The translations under genes and the position numbers were made by a program. DNA of 64,000 bases from Helicobacter sp. 'house sparrow 1' (GTDB lineage Bacteria > Campylobacterota > Campylobacteria > Campylobacterales > Helicobacteraceae): positions 310,001 to 374,000 of the forward strand of contig NZ_FZQY01000004.1 in NCBI RefSeq assembly GCF_900199585.1, written 5' to 3'. Of the stretch, positions 1-8,191 are shown one piece after another. The notes under the pieces were generated by a model that worked only from the letters and a program-made list of their open reading frames with translations, did not search any database and had not been told where the DNA came from. The number at the start of each line of letters is the position of its first letter. The stretch's first letter is position 1.

Positions 1-849
1 CTAACTAATTTGTATTTGCAAAAACCTCCTATTTGGATTTTAGAAACTAGTTCCTTTATGCTGCACTATACAAAAAAAGCATTTCCAAAGCTTTATATTT
101 TATTACCAGTTAGAGAGGATCATATTAGTTGGCATCAAGGATTTGATGGATATTTAGATGCAAAATTAAGTCCTCTTTTAAGAATGCAAGAAGATGGCAT
201 TGCTTTAATTCCTGAAGAACTAAAAGAGCATCCTAATTGTAAAAAAACACAAACAAAAATAGTTTTTTATCGCTCAAGTGCGCAGATAGCAGATCTTTTT
301 GGGTTCAATCTTAAGGAAAGTGTTTTTAAAGAACCTTTTTTATTAGATAGTCTTTTGGCTTTAGGAGGGGTAAAGCTTCTTTTTGGAGAAGTAAAGCTTA
401 CAGCACTAAATAATTTTCAAATAGGACGGCATAGAATTGAAGAGTTTTTTGATTCTAAAAAAAGACTTTGGGTGAATGATAGCAAGGGAACAAATGTTGA
501 TGCAACTTGTGAAGCAATTAAAAGATATCAGGATAAAAAAATTTTATTAATTTTAGGGGGTGATGATAAGGGTGCTGATCAAAGACCTGTTTTTGAGCTT
601 ATCAAGCATTTGGATATCAAACTCTTTTTAATTGGTAGTAATGCAAAAAGACTTGAGAAACTTGCTTTAGAATATAATATAGGGTTTGAAAATTGCTTCT
701 ATCTGCAAGATGCAGTTTTAAAAATCAAAAGAGAACGGGAAGAAAATGATGTAGTATTACTTAGTCCAGCTGCTGCTAGTTTGGATCAATTTGATTCTTA
801 TAAGCACAGAGGGGAAGTTTTTAAACAATTAGCCTTACAGAGGGATTGA
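1..849 (+). CDS. murD: UDP-N-acetylmuramoylalanine--D-glutamate ligase MurD, 3' part
   Basis: This is the C-terminal part of MurD, the cytoplasmic Mur ligase that adds D-glutamate to UDP-MurNAc-L-Ala in peptidoglycan precursor synthesis. The reading frame is open from base 1, so the start lies outside the window. Visible family motifs are LETSSF near the beginning, NDSKGTN about residue 160, the glycine-rich LILGGDDKGAD, and the C-terminal LSPAAASLDQFDSYKHRG. The N-terminal ATP-binding loop is upstream and not seen. The stop codon shares one base with the next ATG, so the regulator downstream is probably translationally coupled. Confidence 0.95.
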   Translation, partial: LTNLYLQKPPIWILETSSFMLHYTKKAFPKLYILLPVREDHISWHQGFDGYLDAKLSPLLRMQEDGIALIPEELKEHPNCKKTQTKIVFYRSSAQIADLFGFNLKESVFKEPFLLDSLLALGGVKLLFGEVKLTALNNFQIGRHRIEEFFDSKKRLWVNDSKGTNVDATCEAIKRYQDKKILLILGGDDKGADQRPVFELIKHLDIKLFLIGSNAKRLEKLALEYNIGFENCFYLQDAVLKIKREREENDVVLLSPAAASLDQFDSYKHRGEVFKQLALQRD

Positions 850-1463
850 TGTATTTTTCAAAGGAAATATTAGATTTTTTTATGACAATTGGTAAGGTGT
901 ATCTGTATAAAAAGGATAGAATCTTATTCTTTGAAGGACAAAAATCAAAAGATTTATATATTTTATTGAAAGGTCAAATTCGTTTATATAAGACTGATGA
1001 TCAGGGTGGAGTGATTAATATCCATTTTTTAAAAAGCCCTAATTTTGTTGCCGAAATGCCCGTATTTGAGGGAGTTTCGTATCCTGCAAGTGCATGTTTT
1101 GAGAGCGATTCTGAAGTTTTAAAAATAGATTTTAAAAAATTTAAAGATCATCTTTTTGAAAATCAGGATATTTGTATGCTTTTTATTAAGTCTTTAATGG
1201 CAAAAATCAAGTTTTTGGAATCTATGATCAATCAAAATTTTATGATGAATGTAGAGCTTAGATTGGCCCAGTTTTTATTAAACCATCAAGACAAGCTTCT
1301 TTTTATCACGCAAAAAGAAATAGCAAAAAATATCAATACCACCCCAGAGACATTATCTAGAACTCTAAAGAAGATGAAACATCAAAAAATAATTGATACC
1401 CATAAGGGTAAAATAAAGATTTTAAATCCAAAGGCTTTGAGAGGCTTTTATGCGGATAATTAA
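849..1463 (+). CDS. Crp/Fnr-family transcriptional regulator
   Basis: A 204-residue regulator with an N-terminal cyclic-nucleotide-binding-type beta-roll (about residues 10-120) and a C-terminal Crp-type winged helix-turn-helix (about 145-195). The recognition helix reads TPETLSRTL. Its E-x-x-S-R arrangement matches FNR-like proteins, which suggests TTGAT-type half-sites (inference). There is no N-terminal cysteine cluster as in oxygen-sensing FNR, so an iron-sulfur sensor is unlikely and the ligand is unknown. I chose the ATG at 849 because it overlaps the murD stop by one base; an in-frame TTG lies three bases earlier. The next gene starts inside its 3' end. Campylobacter NssR is a distant family analogue, but I cannot assign that role. 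Confidence 0.88.
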   Translation: MYFSKEILDFFMTIGKVYLYKKDRILFFEGQKSKDLYILLKGQIRLYKTDDQGGVINIHFLKSPNFVAEMPVFEGVSYPASACFESDSEVLKIDFKKFKDHLFENQDICMLFIKSLMAKIKFLESMINQNFMMNVELRLAQFLLNHQDKLLFITQKEIAKNINTTPETLSRTLKKMKHQKIIDTHKGKIKILNPKALRGFYADN

Positions 1464-2103
1464 CTGTGTTTTGTTTTGTTGTTTGTTTTGTTTTGGGCAA
1501 AGAATAGATTACAATAATTTAGATTTAAAATACTATCCTTATATTGTATTTTATGAAGCTTTAGATGATACAGAGGTTGATGCTTTAATCAAAGCTGTGG
1601 ATAGAGGTGAGGAGAAGACAGGGCTATTTTTAGGATTTAATTCTGGTTGGATGAATGTGATTGTTGATAATAACGAGGATGCAAGGTATGGTTTTACATA
1701 TGGAGTGAAATTAGGATATCAATCTTTCTTGCCATCATTTTTTGATAGATTGTCAAAACCCGGTATCTTAGGAGGTAGAATCTATGCTCAATATATAAGT
1801 TCTCTATCAAATAAAACAATATTTGGGAGAGATAGATTCTCTACAATTTTGCTAGGAGGAGATCTTCTTTTGGAATTTCCCATGTTAAGATATCTTGATT
1901 TGGGAGTGATCTTAGGTCTTGGCTTAGGTAGTATGACTTATAATGCTAAAGCAGATTCTGAACTCTCTTTTTTATTGAATACAGGGATAGGGACTTCATT
2001 TTTAAGACATCATAGAGTGGATTTTGAAATGAAAATTCTAACCAATGGTTATGTAAATTGGTTTGGAGCACTTTTTATGGTAGGGTATAACTATGTTTTT
2101 TAA
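1450..2103 (+). CDS. Small outer-membrane beta-barrel protein (first of three paralogues)
   Basis: A 217-residue secreted protein with a short hydrophobic, cysteine-rich N-terminal signal segment and a C-terminus ending GYNYVF. A terminal Phe after alternating aromatic residues is the usual barrel-assembly signal of Helicobacter outer-membrane proteins. It shares with the next two genes a GYQ-x-F block followed by a GxRxY block, and a late RHHR-VDFEMKI block (compare RHRFEVGFKIP). It starts 14 bases inside the regulator gene and ends 11 bases inside the next barrel gene, so the cluster is translationally coupled. No function beyond an outer-membrane barrel can be read. Confidence 0.8.
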   Translation: MRIINCVLFCCLFCFGQRIDYNNLDLKYYPYIVFYEALDDTEVDALIKAVDRGEEKTGLFLGFNSGWMNVIVDNNEDARYGFTYGVKLGYQSFLPSFFDRLSKPGILGGRIYAQYISSLSNKTIFGRDRFSTILLGGDLLLEFPMLRYLDLGVILGLGLGSMTYNAKADSELSFLLNTGIGTSFLRHHRVDFEMKILTNGYVNWFGALFMVGYNYVF

Positions 2104-2746
2104 AAGCATTGTTATTTTAATGTTAGCAGTTTTTGTGTTAGCAGATGAGGTGGATGATACTGTCTATGAAAAGCAAAAAGAAATCTATTTGCTTAAGGGG
2201 CAACTAAAGGCAATAGAGAGTGAAAAATATGCCGAAGAAACTCTAAAATCCAAAGAAGGGTTTTTTATTGGGGCGATTTTGGGAAATAGTTTTTTTAGGA
2301 ATAGTAGCTATACTACAAATGAAGGTTATCCTATAATAGTGGGAATTAAAGGCGGATATCAAAAGTTTTTAAATCAAACTCAAGCAGGGTTTAGGGCTTA
2401 TTTGGATTATCTTGTTGGTTTTAATTTTATAGACAGCAAATATATCTATCAGAATGTAACAGCTAACTTTGATGCAATAGGTGATGTCATGTTTGGTAGG
2501 GATAAAAGGTATGGCATAAGCTTTTTTGGTGGCTATGGTATGGGGCTTGTCAATGTGGGCTTTTTGGATAAGGCAAGGAGTTCAAATTATTCTGATTTGG
2601 GAATCTTTATTAATTTGGGCGTAGGTGTTGTTTTAAACTTAAAGCATCGCATTGAGCTACATTTAAAAATACCTCCTGTCAAAAGTTTTGGAGGAAATTT
2701 GGTAATATCAAACTTGTATCTCATTGCCTATCAATATGTTTTCTAG
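2093..2746 (+). CDS. Small outer-membrane beta-barrel protein (second of three paralogues)
   Basis: A 217-residue protein with a clear signal peptide (MFFKSIVILMLAVFVLA, cleavage probably just after), a short charged region, then amphipathic beta strands ending AYQYVF. The GGYQKF, GFRAY and LKHRIELHLKIP blocks align with those of its neighbours, so the three are diverged duplicates. An AGGG ribosome-binding site lies about seven bases before the ATG, inside the preceding gene. Ligand and role are unknown. Surface exposure is inferred from the family. Confidence 0.8.
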   Translation: MFFKSIVILMLAVFVLADEVDDTVYEKQKEIYLLKGQLKAIESEKYAEETLKSKEGFFIGAILGNSFFRNSSYTTNEGYPIIVGIKGGYQKFLNQTQAGFRAYLDYLVGFNFIDSKYIYQNVTANFDAIGDVMFGRDKRYGISFFGGYGMGLVNVGFLDKARSSNYSDLGIFINLGVGVVLNLKHRIELHLKIPPVKSFGGNLVISNLYLIAYQYVF

Positions 2747-2753
2747 GTCTTTA

Positions 2754-3650
2754 ATGAAAAAAATATTTTTTGTTTTATTTCAAATATTGTATTTATCAGC
2801 AAATATACTGGAATATGAGGCCAATCAGCCAGAGGATATTACTAAAAGTAGTCAGGAACTAGATAATGTGATAGAAGATTTAAAACAAAAAATTAAAGAA
2901 TCAAATCAACATCCCCAAAGTGAGGTTTTAAAGAAAAAAAGTCAAGAAAAACAGCAAGATTTCTATCAAAAAAATGGACTTTTTTTAGGGATATTAGGAG
3001 GATTTGCTTTCAACTATGAGGCCTATAATGATGGAAAATATAACCGTGAAAATAGTGTTGAAGGTGCTACTAATACGGGAGTTTTAAATCCAAATTTTAA
3101 TCTTAATTCTCTTAACTTCCTTTTTGGGGGCAAAATAGGTTATCAAAACTTCTTTTCCAAGTATTTTGGAACGCGTATTTATGGAGATGTTGCAGTAGGT
3201 CAGGGCATAATTAAATATAAGGACAAGGAATTGGGAAAAAATACTTATATGTTAGGGGCACTGAATCTGGATCTTTTGGGTGAATATCCAATTGCAAATC
3301 GATTTGATTTAGGAGGATTTTTAGGTTTTAGTATAGGATTGATGCTCAAGGGAGATGAAAAGACAAAAACTGATAATAGCTTAATGCTAGATCCGAGTTT
3401 TGGTAGTGAGAATATTTTATGGAAAAACTTTTTGCAAGTGGATTATTCTATTAATGTTGGTGCAAGCTTCTCCTATATTAAGAGACATCGTTTTGAAGTT
3501 GGATTTAAGATTCCAATAACTTTCTTACGCCTAGGGTTGGAAAAACCCGCTGTTTATACCAATGGAAGCGAAACAAAAATTTTAGTATCTAAAGATATTG
3601 ATTTCACTCGTTCCAGCCTTTTTACAATTGGCTATATCTATGTGTTTTGA
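2754..3650 (+). CDS. Outer-membrane beta-barrel protein (third of three paralogues)
   Basis: A 298-residue protein with a signal peptide (MKKIFFVLFQILYLSA), an acidic, Gln/Lys-rich linker of about 50 residues that may form a short helical periplasmic segment, then barrel strands ending GYIYVF. It carries the family blocks GKIGYQNFF, GTRIYG and KRHRFEVGFKIP. I chose the ATG at 2754, just after the previous stop, because a signal peptide begins there; an in-frame TTG at 2724 would add an unlikely extension. It is the longest of the three paralogues and the last gene of the murD-linked run. Confidence 0.82.
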   Translation: MKKIFFVLFQILYLSANILEYEANQPEDITKSSQELDNVIEDLKQKIKESNQHPQSEVLKKKSQEKQQDFYQKNGLFLGILGGFAFNYEAYNDGKYNRENSVEGATNTGVLNPNFNLNSLNFLFGGKIGYQNFFSKYFGTRIYGDVAVGQGIIKYKDKELGKNTYMLGALNLDLLGEYPIANRFDLGGFLGFSIGLMLKGDEKTKTDNSLMLDPSFGSENILWKNFLQVDYSINVGASFSYIKRHRFEVGFKIPITFLRLGLEKPAVYTNGSETKILVSKDIDFTRSSLFTIGYIYVF

Positions 3651-3659
3651 TTTTTAGTG

Positions 3660-3665
3660 TAGAAT
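3660..3665 (+). promoter_or_regulatory. Candidate -10 element before the M23 peptidase
   Basis: TAGAAT about 30 bases before the ATG at 3695, in the only gap between the barrel cluster and the peptidase. Helicobacter housekeeping promoters have a strong -10 box and no conserved -35 box. The predicted start is near 3672. It is followed by an AGGAGA ribosome-binding site at 3681-3686. Confidence 0.45.
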
Positions 3666-3694
3666 CTTCCTTTGTGAAATAGGAGATCTATAAG

Positions 3695-5098
3695 ATGCGA
3701 TTAAAGTTTTTTTTTCAATTAGTAGTTGTTATAGGAGTTGGATTCCTTGGCTACTATGTATATCATTCTAAATTTTTTGAAAAAGATTCTCCTGTAGTGA
3801 CTCTGATGGCCCAAATAGGTACAACAGAAAGGGAAATAGAACCTGGAGAGGCTTTTTGGAATTTCAACCGTAATATAGCAATATATATGAGTGATGAAAG
3901 CGGGATTAGAAGCTATAGAATTGTTGCAAGAGATGCAGAAGGACAAGTTTTAATTGATAAGCAAGAGGCAATTATTAAGCGCCCAAAAAGTATAAAGGTC
4001 TCTCTGCCAAAGCCAAATATTGTTTTAAAAGATGATGATCGTATTTTTTATGAGATTATTGTTAATGATTGGAGTAATGCAAATTTTTTTAGTGGAAATA
4101 CCACAAAGCTGAAATTTAATTTTACAATTGATACAGAAGCTCCTGTTGTGAGAATGATTGCAAACTCTTATAAGATATCTTATGGTGGAAGCGCATTGCT
4201 TATCTTTAAGATTAATGACAAAAGCACCCAAGAGGTGATTGTTACAAATGGGACAGATGAGTTTAAAGCCTATCCTTTTTTAAAAGAGGGGTATTATGCT
4301 GTTTTAATTGCTTGGCCTATAAAAAATAAAGTGTTTGGAGGGACAATTACTGCAGTAGATAAAGCTTGGAATACTAAGAGAGTGGCAATACCGATTATAA
4401 AAGATTCAAGTGTTCGCTATCGTTTTTCAGATATTAAGATTAATGATCAATTTTTAAGTACAAAATTAGATAGTCTTATTGAGATAATTGGTGAGAGGTC
4501 ACCAAATAGTTTTGATAATCCGTTGGAAAAATTTAAGTATATCAATGAGTTGGTGCGCAATAAGGATGAAAATATTATTTTTGGAATTACAAACAATCTT
4601 TCTTATGAAAACTATCTTAAACCCATAAACTTTAATGTTTTTCTACCTCTTAAAAAGAGTCAGGTTGTAGGAAGTTTTGGTGATCATAGAACTTATTTTT
4701 ATAAAGATAGAAAGTTTTCAAAATCCTTGCACCTAGGATTGGATATCGCAAACTTTAAACATGCTCCTGTGGTAAGTACAAATGCAGGAAAAATTGTTTT
4801 TAGTGGATTACTTGGAGTTTATGGAAATACCGTAATTATTGATCATGGTATTGGATTGGCATCTTTATATTCTCATCTATCTTCTTTTGAATATGGCAAT
4901 GGTGCAGAAATTGTTTCCCATACTCAAATTGGCAATACAGGGCAGACTGGATGGGCTTTTGGAGATCATTTACATCTAGGAATTTTAGTGCAGGGGCATC
5001 CAGTAAGAGTGGTGGAATGGATGGATTCAAAATGGATCAAAAACAATATTACAGATGTATTTTTAAAAGCTCAAAGCATAATTGAGGTGCAGAAATGA
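3695..5098 (+). CDS. M23-family peptidoglycan metallopeptidase
   Basis: A 467-residue membrane-anchored or exported peptidase. Residues 4-22 form a hydrophobic segment. A long beta-rich region precedes the C-terminal LytM/M23 domain. The zinc ligands are visible as HLGLD (about residue 345), SLYSHLS, and HLHLG (about 424). Such enzymes cut peptide cross-links in murein and, in Helicobacter, related Csd proteins set helical cell shape; the exact bond cleaved here is not known. It overlaps minC by four bases (ATGA) and heads a minC-lpxC run. A run of nine T lies in codons 5-7 (MRLKFFF), a possible slippage site. Confidence 0.9.
   Translation: MRLKFFFQLVVVIGVGFLGYYVYHSKFFEKDSPVVTLMAQIGTTEREIEPGEAFWNFNRNIAIYMSDESGIRSYRIVARDAEGQVLIDKQEAIIKRPKSIKVSLPKPNIVLKDDDRIFYEIIVNDWSNANFFSGNTTKLKFNFTIDTEAPVVRMIANSYKISYGGSALLIFKINDKSTQEVIVTNGTDEFKAYPFLKEGYYAVLIAWPIKNKVFGGTITAVDKAWNTKRVAIPIIKDSSVRYRFSDIKINDQFLSTKLDSLIEIIGERSPNSFDNPLEKFKYINELVRNKDENIIFGITNNLSYENYLKPINFNVFLPLKKSQVVGSFGDHRTYFYKDRKFSKSLHLGLDIANFKHAPVVSTNAGKIVFSGLLGVYGNTVIIDHGIGLASLYSHLSSFEYGNGAEIVSHTQIGNTGQTGWAFGDHLHLGILVQGHPVRVVEWMDSKWIKNNITDVFLKAQSIIEVQK
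3707..3715 (+). repeat. T9 homopolymer in codons 5-7 of the M23 peptidase
   Basis: Nine consecutive T residues encode Phe-Phe-Phe just after the start codon. Loss or gain of one T would truncate the protein within a few codons. Tracts of this kind are known slippage sites in Helicobacter, though usually longer. Confidence 0.6.
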
Positions 5099-5643
5099 TT
5101 AAGACAAGACAAAGAAATATACGAGTATTTGAGATTGATAATACAAACTTACAAGAGTGCTTAGAGTTTCTTAAAAAGCATTCTTTATTACTACGGGATT
5201 ATTTAATATTCTTTACACAGACACCTCAAGAAGAATTAAAAGCACTATTATTGGAATTAGGATTAACATATTTTGTTCCCAATCACTCTTTTGCTTCAAA
5301 TAATCAAGAAAAACAAGAGATTGTAAAGGAGCTTAAAATTATTTCCAAGCCTGTGCGCAGCGGTGAGGATATCGAGCATAATGGTGATTTAATTATTTGT
5401 GATAATGTTCACCATGGAGCGAGAATTTCTGCAACGGGTTGTATGATGATTTTTGGTAACTGCGAGGGGAGAATTGAGTGCGATGGGCAGTATTTAATTT
5501 TAAAAAATATCATTGCCAATCATATTATCTTTAACGGGCAGATTTTTTCACAAGAGATGCTAGAGAGGATTAATACAAATCCAAAAAATCTAAAACTTGT
5601 GCTACAAAATGGGGATTTTATTACAATTAAGGAATTAAAATGA
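5095..5643 (+). CDS. minC: Septum site-determining protein MinC
   Basis: A 182-residue cell-division inhibitor that blocks FtsZ polymerisation and, with MinD, keeps the septum at mid-cell. The N-terminal half is the small FtsZ-interacting domain. The C-terminal half (from about residue 80) is the right-handed beta-helix, with the family's repeated turns: [18 protein letters not shown], then [12 protein letters not shown]. It is shorter than the E. coli protein (about 230), as usual in this phylum. No minD or minE lies beside it. It overlaps both the upstream peptidase and downstream lpxC by four bases. Confidence 0.9.
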   Translation: MIKTRQRNIRVFEIDNTNLQECLEFLKKHSLLLRDYLIFFTQTPQEELKALLLELGLTYFVPNHSFASNNQEKQEIVKELKIISKPVRSGEDIEHNGDLIICDNVHHGARISATGCMMIFGNCEGRIECDGQYLILKNIIANHIIFNGQIFSQEMLERINTNPKNLKLVLQNGDFITIKELK

Positions 5644-6527
5644 AGCAACGAACAATTGCAAAAAAAGTAGAATTAGTTGGTATAGGTTTGCATAAGGGTG
5701 TGCCTGTAAAGATGGTTTTAGAACCATTAGAGGCAAACAGTGGAATTATTTTTTATAGAAGTGATTTAGGAATAAGTATTCCAATGAAGCCCCAAAATGT
5801 TACAAATACTCTTATGGCAACAGTATTAAGTAATGGAGAGGCTAAAATATCAACCATTGAGCATTTAATGTCAGCTATATATGCCTATGGGATTGATAAT
5901 TTAAAAGTTTCTGTTGACAATGAAGAGATACCTATTATGGATGGAAGTGCTATAGGGTATTGTATGCTCTTGGATGAAGCAGGAATAAAGGATTTAGAAG
6001 TAAATAAGAAAATTATGGCCATAAAAAAGACTATTGAAATCAAAGATGGTGAAAAATTTGTTCGTATTGGGCCTAGTCAAAAAACTATTTTTGATTTTAC
6101 CATTGATTTTGCACATCCTGCAATCAAGCAACAAAGTTATAAATTTGTCTTTAGCAAACAGGGATATAAGGATGAGATTGCTCGTGCTAGAACCTTTGGT
6201 TTCTTGCAGGATGTAAATTATTTAAGATCTCAAGGTCTTGGTCTTGGGGGTAATTTAAATAATTGTATTGTTCTTGATGAAAATAGTATTTTAAACAAAG
6301 AGGGATTGAGATATAAAGAGGAGTTTGTGCGTCATAAAATTTTAGATGCAATTGGAGATATGGCAATTTTAGGTATGCCACTTTTGGGGAGTTATATTTC
6401 TTTTGCAGGAAGCCATAAATTAAATTCTCTCCTAACTAAGAGAATCTTAGAGGATGTGGATGTATATGAATTAATTGAAGAAACTGAAGATGCTGTAGTG
6501 AGGGAGATGGTAAAAGAGTTTGAGTAA
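5640..6527 (+). CDS. lpxC: UDP-3-O-acyl-N-acetylglucosamine deacetylase LpxC
   Basis: A 295-residue zinc deacetylase that performs the committed step of lipid A synthesis. It has the expected start ([16 protein letters not shown]), the first zinc ligand in [11 protein letters not shown] (about residue 74), and the catalytic/zinc block HKILDAIGD (about 230). Length is normal for the family (about 300). It overlaps minC by four bases, and the next gene starts inside its last codons, so envelope and tRNA-modification genes are transcribed together here. Confidence 0.97.
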   Translation: MKQRTIAKKVELVGIGLHKGVPVKMVLEPLEANSGIIFYRSDLGISIPMKPQNVTNTLMATVLSNGEAKISTIEHLMSAIYAYGIDNLKVSVDNEEIPIMDGSAIGYCMLLDEAGIKDLEVNKKIMAIKKTIEIKDGEKFVRIGPSQKTIFDFTIDFAHPAIKQQSYKFVFSKQGYKDEIARARTFGFLQDVNYLRSQGLGLGGNLNNCIVLDENSILNKEGLRYKEEFVRHKILDAIGDMAILGMPLLGSYISFAGSHKLNSLLTKRILEDVDVYELIEETEDAVVREMVKEFE

Positions 6528-6987
6528 GACAAAAGTTTCTTTAGTTTTAGTTACACATACTGGGGGTGTTTTATGTGGAGTTTATCAAAATAATCAACTC
6601 ATAAAATCTCAAATAAATACCCTAAAAACGCTTGATGCTTTGGTTGATATTTGGGTTAGTGTTAAGCAGTGTTATGAAGTAGAGGAGATCTGTTATGCAA
6701 GAGGACCAGGAAGCTTGAGTGCTCTGAAGCTCTTGCATATTTTTATTCAAACACTTCATGTTATAAGTGGGATAAAGATTTTTGCAGTAGATAGTTTTTA
6801 TTTTAATCAAGGCAAATCAATTAAGGCTTTTGGAAATCAATATTTTGTTAAAAATACCCAAGGGGAGATTATTCTTCATCAAGATTTACTTCAAGAGAGT
6901 GAGAATAAATTTACCCTACCATCTGTAATCAATAAAGAAGATTTTAGCCAGCCAACACAGCCTTTATATATTGTTCCACCGGTCTAA
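6520..6987 (+). CDS. tsaB: TsaB-like protein (tRNA threonylcarbamoyladenosine synthesis), short form
   Basis: A 155-residue member of the TsaB/TsaD ASKHA fold. The [15 protein letters not shown] block matches the RGPGSFTGLR signature of TsaB. TsaB is a non-catalytic partner needed for t6A modification of ANN-decoding tRNAs. The protein keeps only the N-terminal lobe plus a short tail, against about 230 residues in E. coli; short versions are usual in this phylum. The start is a TTG overlapping the lpxC end. The C-terminal part is not recognisable by motif, so the family call is firmer than exact equivalence. Confidence 0.75.
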   Translation: MSKTKVSLVLVTHTGGVLCGVYQNNQLIKSQINTLKTLDALVDIWVSVKQCYEVEEICYARGPGSLSALKLLHIFIQTLHVISGIKIFAVDSFYFNQGKSIKAFGNQYFVKNTQGEIILHQDLLQESENKFTLPSVINKEDFSQPTQPLYIVPPV

Positions 6988-7017
6988 TTATAAAAATAAA
7001 TACTTAGGAAGGTTAAG

Positions 7018-7908
7018 ATGAAGGTAAAAATAAGTGTTCCAGCAACAAGTGCAAATTTAGGACCAGGTTTTGATTGTTTGGGGTTAAGTCTAGATTTTCG
7101 GAATTATTTTAGTGTGCAAGAATCTTGCAAACAAACTATTAGTATAGTAGGAGAGGGGGAGAGGTTTAGTAAGCTTAGAGCAGATAATATTTTTGTAAAA
7201 ATTTTCTTAGAAAATCTAAAAAAATTTGGGATAGAACAAAAGAAGTTTGCATTTGAGTTTAAAAATCAGATACCAATTTCAAGAGGCCTTGGGAGTAGTT
7301 CTGCTGTAATTACTGCTGCAATTGCAATGGCATATTTTTTTAAGCACCAAAGATTTAATAAGCAAGAAATCTTAAATCTTGCGCTTCATTATGAAAGGCA
7401 TCCAGATAATATTACACCAGCTGTTTTTGGTGGTTTTAATTCTGCGGTTTTAGAAAATAATAAGGTAGTGCATCTAAAACAGGATATATCAGATGAGATT
7501 CGAGCAGTTGTTGTGATTCCAAATAGGGCTATTTCAACAAAATATTCTAGACAGACTTTGCCTAAAAAATATAGCAATACAGATAGTGTTTATAACATAT
7601 CAAGATCTTCTTTGATGTGTATGGCATTTATGCAAAAGAGATGGGATTTGTTACGGGTTGCAAGTAAGGATAAATTGCATCAATATCGTAGAATGAAACA
7701 ATATCCTGTTTTATTTGCAATTCAAAAAATTGCTTTAGATAATGGCGCCTTAATGAGTACTTTATCAGGCAGTGGTTCTTCCTTTCTTAATATTTGTTTA
7801 AAGGAAGATGCTGTAAAAATTGCTCAGACTTTGCAATCAAAATTTCCAAATTTTAAAATTATTAATATTGCCTTTGATAATCAGGGATTGCGATTAGAGA
7901 AAGACTAA
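7018..7908 (+). CDS. thrB: Homoserine kinase
   Basis: A 296-residue GHMP-family kinase that phosphorylates homoserine on the way to threonine. The N-terminal PATSANLGPGFDCLGLSL and the phosphate-binding PISRGLGSSSAVITAA (about residue 88) are diagnostic, and a third GHMP motif, TLSGSGSSF, lies near residue 247. An AGGAAGG-type ribosome-binding site precedes the ATG. It sits alone among envelope and translation genes; no other threonine gene is in the window. Confidence 0.95.
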   Translation: MKVKISVPATSANLGPGFDCLGLSLDFRNYFSVQESCKQTISIVGEGERFSKLRADNIFVKIFLENLKKFGIEQKKFAFEFKNQIPISRGLGSSSAVITAAIAMAYFFKHQRFNKQEILNLALHYERHPDNITPAVFGGFNSAVLENNKVVHLKQDISDEIRAVVVIPNRAISTKYSRQTLPKKYSNTDSVYNISRSSLMCMAFMQKRWDLLRVASKDKLHQYRRMKQYPVLFAIQKIALDNGALMSTLSGSGSSFLNICLKEDAVKIAQTLQSKFPNFKIINIAFDNQGLRLEKD

Positions 7909-7916
7909 AAATTGGG

Positions 7917-7922
7917 TATAAT
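7917..7922 (+). promoter_or_regulatory. TATAAT -10 box directly before the ylxR start codon
   Basis: A perfect TATAAT, preceded by TGGG, ends five bases before the ATG at 7928. Usual -10 spacing puts the transcript start on, or within a base or two of, the start codon. No Shine-Dalgarno sequence lies between. The ylxR-infB mRNA may therefore be leaderless. Confidence 0.55.
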
Positions 7923-7927
7923 GCAAA

Positions 7928-8191
7928 ATGCTTTTTGAAAAACGAGAACCTATAAGAATGTGTGTTATCTGTCGCGTCAGATTTTTTCAAAAGGGTTTGA
8001 TACGTTTAAAAATTTTGAATGGGAAGTTGCTTTTTTTTGATGGTTATGGCAGAAGTATTTATTTATGTCCAGATTGTCTTAAAGATGAGAGGTTGCACCA
8101 TAAAATTTTAAGGGTAAAACAGATTGCAAGAGATAAAGAGCAGATCTATATGAATATTTGGGAGATAAGAGAACAATGTCAGATAAAGTAA
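7928..8191 (+). CDS. YlxR/RnpM-family RNA-binding protein (DUF448)
   Basis: An 87-residue basic protein with the YlxR fold. The conserved start REPIRMCVICRVRFFQKGLIRL gives the R-x-C-x-x-C block, and a second pair of cysteines occurs in LCPDCLK. In Firmicutes this family binds RNase P RNA and is commonly found beside infB, as here. The 3' end overlaps infB by 16 bases. The ATG at 7928 keeps the residues before the R-x-C motif that the family has, but there is no ribosome-binding site; a second ATG at 7958 would remove them. Confidence 0.85.
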   Translation: MLFEKREPIRMCVICRVRFFQKGLIRLKILNGKLLFFDGYGRSIYLCPDCLKDERLHHKILRVKQIARDKEQIYMNIWEIREQCQIK

